10,593 nucleotides of DNA, taken from NCBI GenBank assembly GCA_003024985.2, contig PXIH01S0009768.1; one strand, written 5' to 3'. The notes beneath the pieces were generated by a model. That model was not told the origin of the DNA. It did no database searches and saw only the letters and a list, made by a program, of their open reading frames with translations. Below, one piece after another: positions 7,350-10,593 of this stretch. Origin of the DNA: Euperipatoides rowelli. Its lineage: Eukaryota > Onychophora > Udeonychophora > Euonychophora > Peripatopsidae. The position numbers and the translations under genes were made by a program. Numbering within the stretch: position 1 is the first letter of the stretch; each line of letters starts with the position of its first letter.

Positions 7350-7828
7350 GTAAGTCCGTTTTTACCGACATATGAAGCAAATGCATTTTGTAGAAATTAG
7401 TTTAAGAAAATTCATAGGACTTTGAGGGAGGATTTCGTGGCAGATTTACCCTCCAGACAAAGTTCGTAGGAGTTACATTTGCATTGAAGACCAGCCGAGA
7501 CTAACGGAGTTGGTGATTTCAGGCTCTACTTTTACTTCGGCCTTCTGCTATATGTTGAAGGATTTTAAAAGCCTGTTATTTTAATTTAACGCTAAATTGC
7601 ACTAGATTTAGCAATCTACATTATTTGAGGCTTATTTAAACTCTTTAACTACTCTTTACTGATCTGATTGCGGACTCACCAACGTTTGTTTACTCATCTT
7701 TGGATTAGTTTTCTTCGTGGAGTTGGTGATCCATCCCGCTAATATTGCAACTGTGCAAAGTAATATTCAGGATAGCAGTTTAGAATCGGTACTAATATTT
7801 TTAACCATGGATTAAGTCCGTGCATAGT
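7350..7828 (+). promoter_or_regulatory. probable 5' leader (or leader intron) of the LRR gene
   Basis: About 480 bp of more balanced composition between the short exon and the LRR start codon, with stops in every frame. Candidate acceptors are GTGATTTCAG (ending 7522) and AATATTCAG (ending 7770). The word GGAGTTGGTGAT occurs at 7506-7517 and again at 7719-7730. A minimal upstream ORF ATG-GAT-TAA lies at 7807-7815, 13 bases before the LRR start codon and out of frame with it. The transcription start is not determinable by eye. Confidence 0.45.
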
Positions 7829-8109
7829 ATGCTTGTTTTCACAATGGTAGGGATAAAGCCAAGTCTTCCTGCCGTACACGCTACATTACCCCGTTTCATA
7901 TTTGTGCCGTTATTATGGATTTGTTTTTCGGCTACTATTGTGTGGAGTTGTCCTAGCATTTGCACATGTACGATTCGATCACCAACATCTTCAACAAATA
8001 GCGATCAGCAACAACGGGCTGTTAGAGGCAGAAAGGTTGTTTGCCCTGGCAAAAGAAGCTCAATAGCCTCTTTGCCCCTCGATGATTTTCCATTGGACAC
8101 TGTGCATTT
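7829..8109 (+). CDS. leucine-rich-repeat receptor, first coding exon (signal peptide and LRRNT cap); ADGRA/GPR125-like?
   Basis: First exon of a secreted or membrane LRR protein. The first ATG in the frame, which is open from 7805, is at 7829 with A at -3. Residues 1-22 are a long, weakly basic leader and 23-39 (FIFVPLLWICFSATIVW) a hydrophobic core, together a signal peptide or anchor. Then comes the LRRNT cap CPSICTC (Cys41, 45, 47), a 24-residue polar, partly basic insert (RGRK), and VVC (Cys72), giving the four-cysteine cap. The exon ends in SLPLDDFPLDTVHL, the lead-in to the first repeat, at donor GTAAGT (8110), phase 2. The long insert and GRKVVC resemble, from memory, the N-terminus of adhesion GPCR A (GPR124/125), regulators of Wnt and planar polarity signalling in vertebrates. 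LRIG, Slit-like or orphan LRR proteins remain possible. LRR call firm, subfamily tentative. Partial: the gene continues past the window. Confidence 0.85.
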
Positions 8110-9446
8110 GTAAGTATTATGATTATACATACCATGTTTATTGTTTATATATAATATAGTATATATATATATAGGTACAGTATATCTATGTACAGTAAAC
8201 ATATCCACACAGTATATTACACAGTAGATTGTATATAATACTGTTTTATTTTATTCACGTAATATGATCCCGGGTTGCTTTGATTAGTATAGGGATTAAA
8301 GTGCTCAATAATCTATGAATAAAATAATAAAATACTCCTGCATATTAACTAGCCTGCCTTGGTTATTCAATTATGTCTGCTGAGTGAAAATGCTCCGAGG
8401 CCTGCTGAAAAAAATGCATTTCATTTCTTGAGCTCCTCACACTTACTGAAGGTTACTCCCAAAATTCACAGCATGACAGGGGCTAAAATGGAAGGCTAAC
8501 GTAAAGAGTTCTCTTCACAATGTCAGAAATACAGTATAAAACTAGACTTATGTAAAGTCAGTTCGTGTTGAAAGAAAAACATTTGGCTGCGATCTGGCCG
8601 AGTTTATCGCCCAGGCGTCAATGTAAATGGCTTAAAAATTATTGTATTATGTTGGGACAATTCTTAGACGGGCGAGCCAAACGTTATGTTGATTTTTATT
8701 AAAATTATTACAGTAGCTCTTCCGCTGCAGCTAAAATCGGTGTTTCTTTTTTCCTAAGGCAAACTTTGACGTCATTGGTTTTATATTTGAAATTAAATTT
8801 TAATAATTTTTTTAAATACTCAGTTTAAATAAAATTGACTAGGCCTAAATCCGTGGGATATTCCTCTCCCCACTTCAAAATATAATACTTATAACCTACA
8901 TCTTCATTTATCATTGGAGTAGATTCCATCTTCTCCCATTTAATACCCCCTCCCTCCCAATTCATCCTTATCTTTTGCGTGTTCTTATTCAGGAAAAAAA
9001 TATATATATATACAAACAGCTGAAATTGTGAATCATTTTAGTAATCAAAATCCACGAGAAGAAAAGCGTTTGAGTTTCATTAATCTGGTTTAAAGTTTTA
9101 ACATCTTCACTAATCAATTTAGAGAAAATAATTATGTAGACCAGGCAATGAGTAATGAAATCAAAATAAACAAACTGATAGAGCTTAACTTTATTATGGA
9201 GATAGCTATAAACAAGTTTATTACCGTCTAAATCAATCCACTTGATTAAGAGTTTCATTTTAAAATTATTTGCCTTTTTTAAACTTTATTAACAATATTA
9301 GACTATTAAAATAAATAAATATGTACAGTTATAGTTATTTCATGATTATTATTGTATTTTTTTCATTTTCCTTTTTTCTACAGTACGACATCTTATATTG
9401 ATCTAAATTACATTTTTTTTCTCTCTCTTTTTTTTTTTTTTTATAG
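8110..9446 (+). other. intron 1 of the LRR gene
   Basis: Starts GTAAGT and ends in a long T-rich tract plus TATAG (9443-9446), joining two phase-2 ends so that a leucine codon and the LRR frame are restored. It contains an AT microsatellite (about 8155-8173), a stretch of higher GC at about 8390-8760 of unknown nature, a pyrimidine-rich patch near 8930-8990 and a second AT repeat near 9000-9011. No coding exon was recognised inside; an alternative exon cannot be excluded. Confidence 0.8.
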
Positions 9447-9518
9447 AGATTTAAGCGAAAACGAAATTACTGTACTGAGGAAGGGCTCCTTCAATCAACT
9501 GCCCACCCTGGAAAAACT
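9447..9518 (+). CDS. LRR gene exon 2: one complete 24-residue leucine-rich repeat
   Basis: A 72-nt exon flanked by TTATAG and GTAAGT. In the frame carried over from exon 1 it reads DLSENEITVLRKGSFNQLPT then LEKL, a textbook repeat LxLxxNxIxxLxxGxFxxLxxL whose first leucine codon is completed by the exon junction. Both ends are phase 2, so the exon is symmetric: a unit repeat can be added or skipped without breaking frame, an arrangement common in Slit-, LGR- and GPR125-type genes. The 'LRxGSFxxLxxLEKL' wording is close to what I recall for GPR125 repeat 1, supporting but not proving that assignment. Extracellular, likely part of a ligand-binding solenoid. The next exon is not in the window. 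Confidence 0.85.
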
Positions 9519-10329
9519 GTAAGTACATTTATTCAATTTACTTTTTAAAAATTCTAGATGGGTTGAAAAAAATGAACAGGATTGATTGTATTGCATATGC
9601 CAATTTTATTTGAAAAGTAAAAATATGTTAAATGACGAAATAAAAACATTTTTAGTTTTTAAATAAATAAAAATAATGAAAATAGGCTTAGCTTTTTGGA
9701 GTCAATAGACCGAGTGACTTATTCGACATTTTCCCTGAAGTTTCTTGGTTTGTAAACGCCTGCTTTGTATTATAAGTTGGCTATTGTTTAATTTGAAATA
9801 CAGGTATCCTATGAGAATTTATGGCTAGATCGTATTTTGAAGGTTGCTCTGATGGCGTGCTAACTTCTTTCTACTGTTGCTATTGTTAGAAATGTACTAC
9901 TAGCACTTAGGTTAAATTTCCCTCAATCTGTATTTGGCCTGTTTCTGGGACTAGGTCGCTAGCTTATTAACAGCCTATTTCAGTAGCCTTCCTCTGGCAC
10001 CCTACTGATGAGTATGGAAAGGCATTTCACACAATCAGCAGGCTAACACTTTTCATCATGGAAGAACAAGCCTCAACCAGTATGTGTTAGATGCTCGAGT
10101 TTTTATTTAAAAAAAAAAAAATACCTCGCTCCCCTTCGTTTCTCTATTTTTTTTTTTTCAAGTTAAAATGAAAAGGGATGGGGATGGGTTGTAGATCATG
10201 TGATAAACAGCCTTGCCCAGGAACAATCAGACTTTCTTTGAGAAGTTAAACATTAAATGGTAGTTACTCAAAACTACCCGTCAAGATTAAAAGAACAGTA
10301 AATCTCTTTAGCGTGAAGATTTTATTGTG

Positions 10330-10356
10330 AAAAAAAAATTTTTTTTTAAAAAAAAA
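10330..10356. repeat. A9-T9-A9 homopolymer block
   Basis: Nine A, nine T, nine A in succession within intron 2. It is self-complementary in both halves and a likely site of slippage or cruciform formation. Confidence 0.95.
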
Positions 10357-10501
10357 TCCCTGTTTATCAATAAATAATTATTGACTTAGAAATAGATTTA
10401 TATACATCATTTAGGAAGGATAGACTAAATTATTTTGACTTGTATTTTGATTTATTTACGGTATATAATTTATTACATGTGCTGATTTTTATTTATTTAA
10501 T

Positions 10502-10547
10502 AATTTACTGTAGCCTATAGCCCAGGGGCTATAGGCTACAGTAAATT
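10502..10547. repeat. perfect inverted repeat, 22-bp arms, 2-base centre
   Basis: The left arm (10502-10523) begins AATTTACTGTAGCC and ends TATAGCCC; the centre is AG; the right arm (10526-10547) is its exact reverse complement. The arms contain the TAGCCTATAG word family scattered through the window. The loop is too short for a normal pre-miRNA. Outside the arms pairing continues with two mismatches for only a few bases, so no larger foldback element is evident. Confidence 0.97.
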
Positions 10548-10593
10548 TTTTACATAAGATCTACTTTGCCGGTGAAAATCCATCCGTGATCTA

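Larger units (their letters stand above)
9519..10593 (+). other. intron 2 of the LRR gene (incomplete)
   Basis: Begins with GTAAGT and runs to the end of the window; no further LRR exon was recognised. A more GC-balanced section at about 9700-10090 has no identifiable coding content. Homopolymer runs (A13 near 10110, T12 near 10148), an A9T9A9 block (10330-10356) and a perfect inverted repeat (10502-10547) are the visible structures. Confidence 0.75.

Noticed and set aside
7297-7828. Joining the 7297 exon in frame to the LRR protein as its N-terminus
   Set aside because: No good acceptor lies in the short open stretch before 7829, and the LRR exon supplies its own signal peptide, which would be buried by an added N-terminus.
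8005-8208. 67-codon open frame on the minus strand over LRR exon 1
   Set aside because: Shadow of the LRR exon running into the AT microsatellite.
8989-9258. 89-codon minus-strand open frame in intron 1
   Set aside because: Ends in an AT-repeat-encoded tail; composition typical of AT-rich intron and no domain recognised.
10502-10547. The perfect hairpin as a microRNA precursor
   Set aside because: Fully paired arms with a 2-base loop do not fit the usual 55-70 nt bulged precursor.
10502-10547. The perfect hairpin as a transcription terminator
   Set aside because: Rho-independent termination is bacterial; this is a eukaryotic intron.

Overview
The window looks like AT-rich nuclear DNA from an invertebrate animal. 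It has spliced exons with GTAAGT donors and pyrimidine-rich acceptors, several decayed animal-type transposon families, and many short TAGGCCTA-like and ACAGTATAT-like words. An arthropod, possibly a crustacean, is my weak guess from the mix of copia, gypsy and mariner-like remains and the word usage; no sequence here proves it. There are no bacterial features, rRNA, tRNA or CRISPR.

Positions 1-5500 are a transposon graveyard on the + strand. First is the 3' half of a Ty3/gypsy element: RNase H, connection and the C-terminal half of integrase, then a polypurine tract and a probable 3' LTR (67 to about 1471). Directly against it lies a Ty1/copia remnant: pre-integrase zinc finger, integrase core and linker, with no reverse transcriptase or RNase H, then a polypurine tract and a short LTR (about 1455-2784). 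Next are a 28-bp tandem duplication and a roughly 1-kb non-coding element with palindromic, repeat-rich ends, probably a MITE or other non-autonomous DNA transposon (about 2958-4003). Two short LINE-like reverse transcriptase fragments lie at 4189-4395 and 4478-4699. A mariner/IS630-like transposase that has lost its catalytic middle follows (4909 to about 5490). All of these carry stops or frameshifts and none could make a working protein.

Positions 5500-7080 are AT-rich and apparently empty. From about 7080 the composition becomes more balanced and a genuine gene begins. The promoter-like stretch holds two identical TGACCAATCAG copies, an inverted CCAAT box and a GCGCCATCT word. It leads into a short open exon with a strong start context and a perfect donor (7297-7349), then a leader of about 480 bp, then the first coding exon of a secreted or membrane leucine-rich-repeat protein (7829-8109; signal peptide plus LRRNT cysteine cap). 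After a 1337-bp intron comes a 72-nt exon encoding exactly one 24-residue LRR (9447-9518). The rest of the gene lies beyond the window. The cap and first repeat most resemble, from memory, adhesion GPCR subfamily A (GPR124/GPR125-like), but this is tentative.

No convincing new biological system is visible. The best leads are the LRR receptor gene, the orphan short exon or uORF in its promoter region, and a perfect 22-bp inverted repeat in its second intron.
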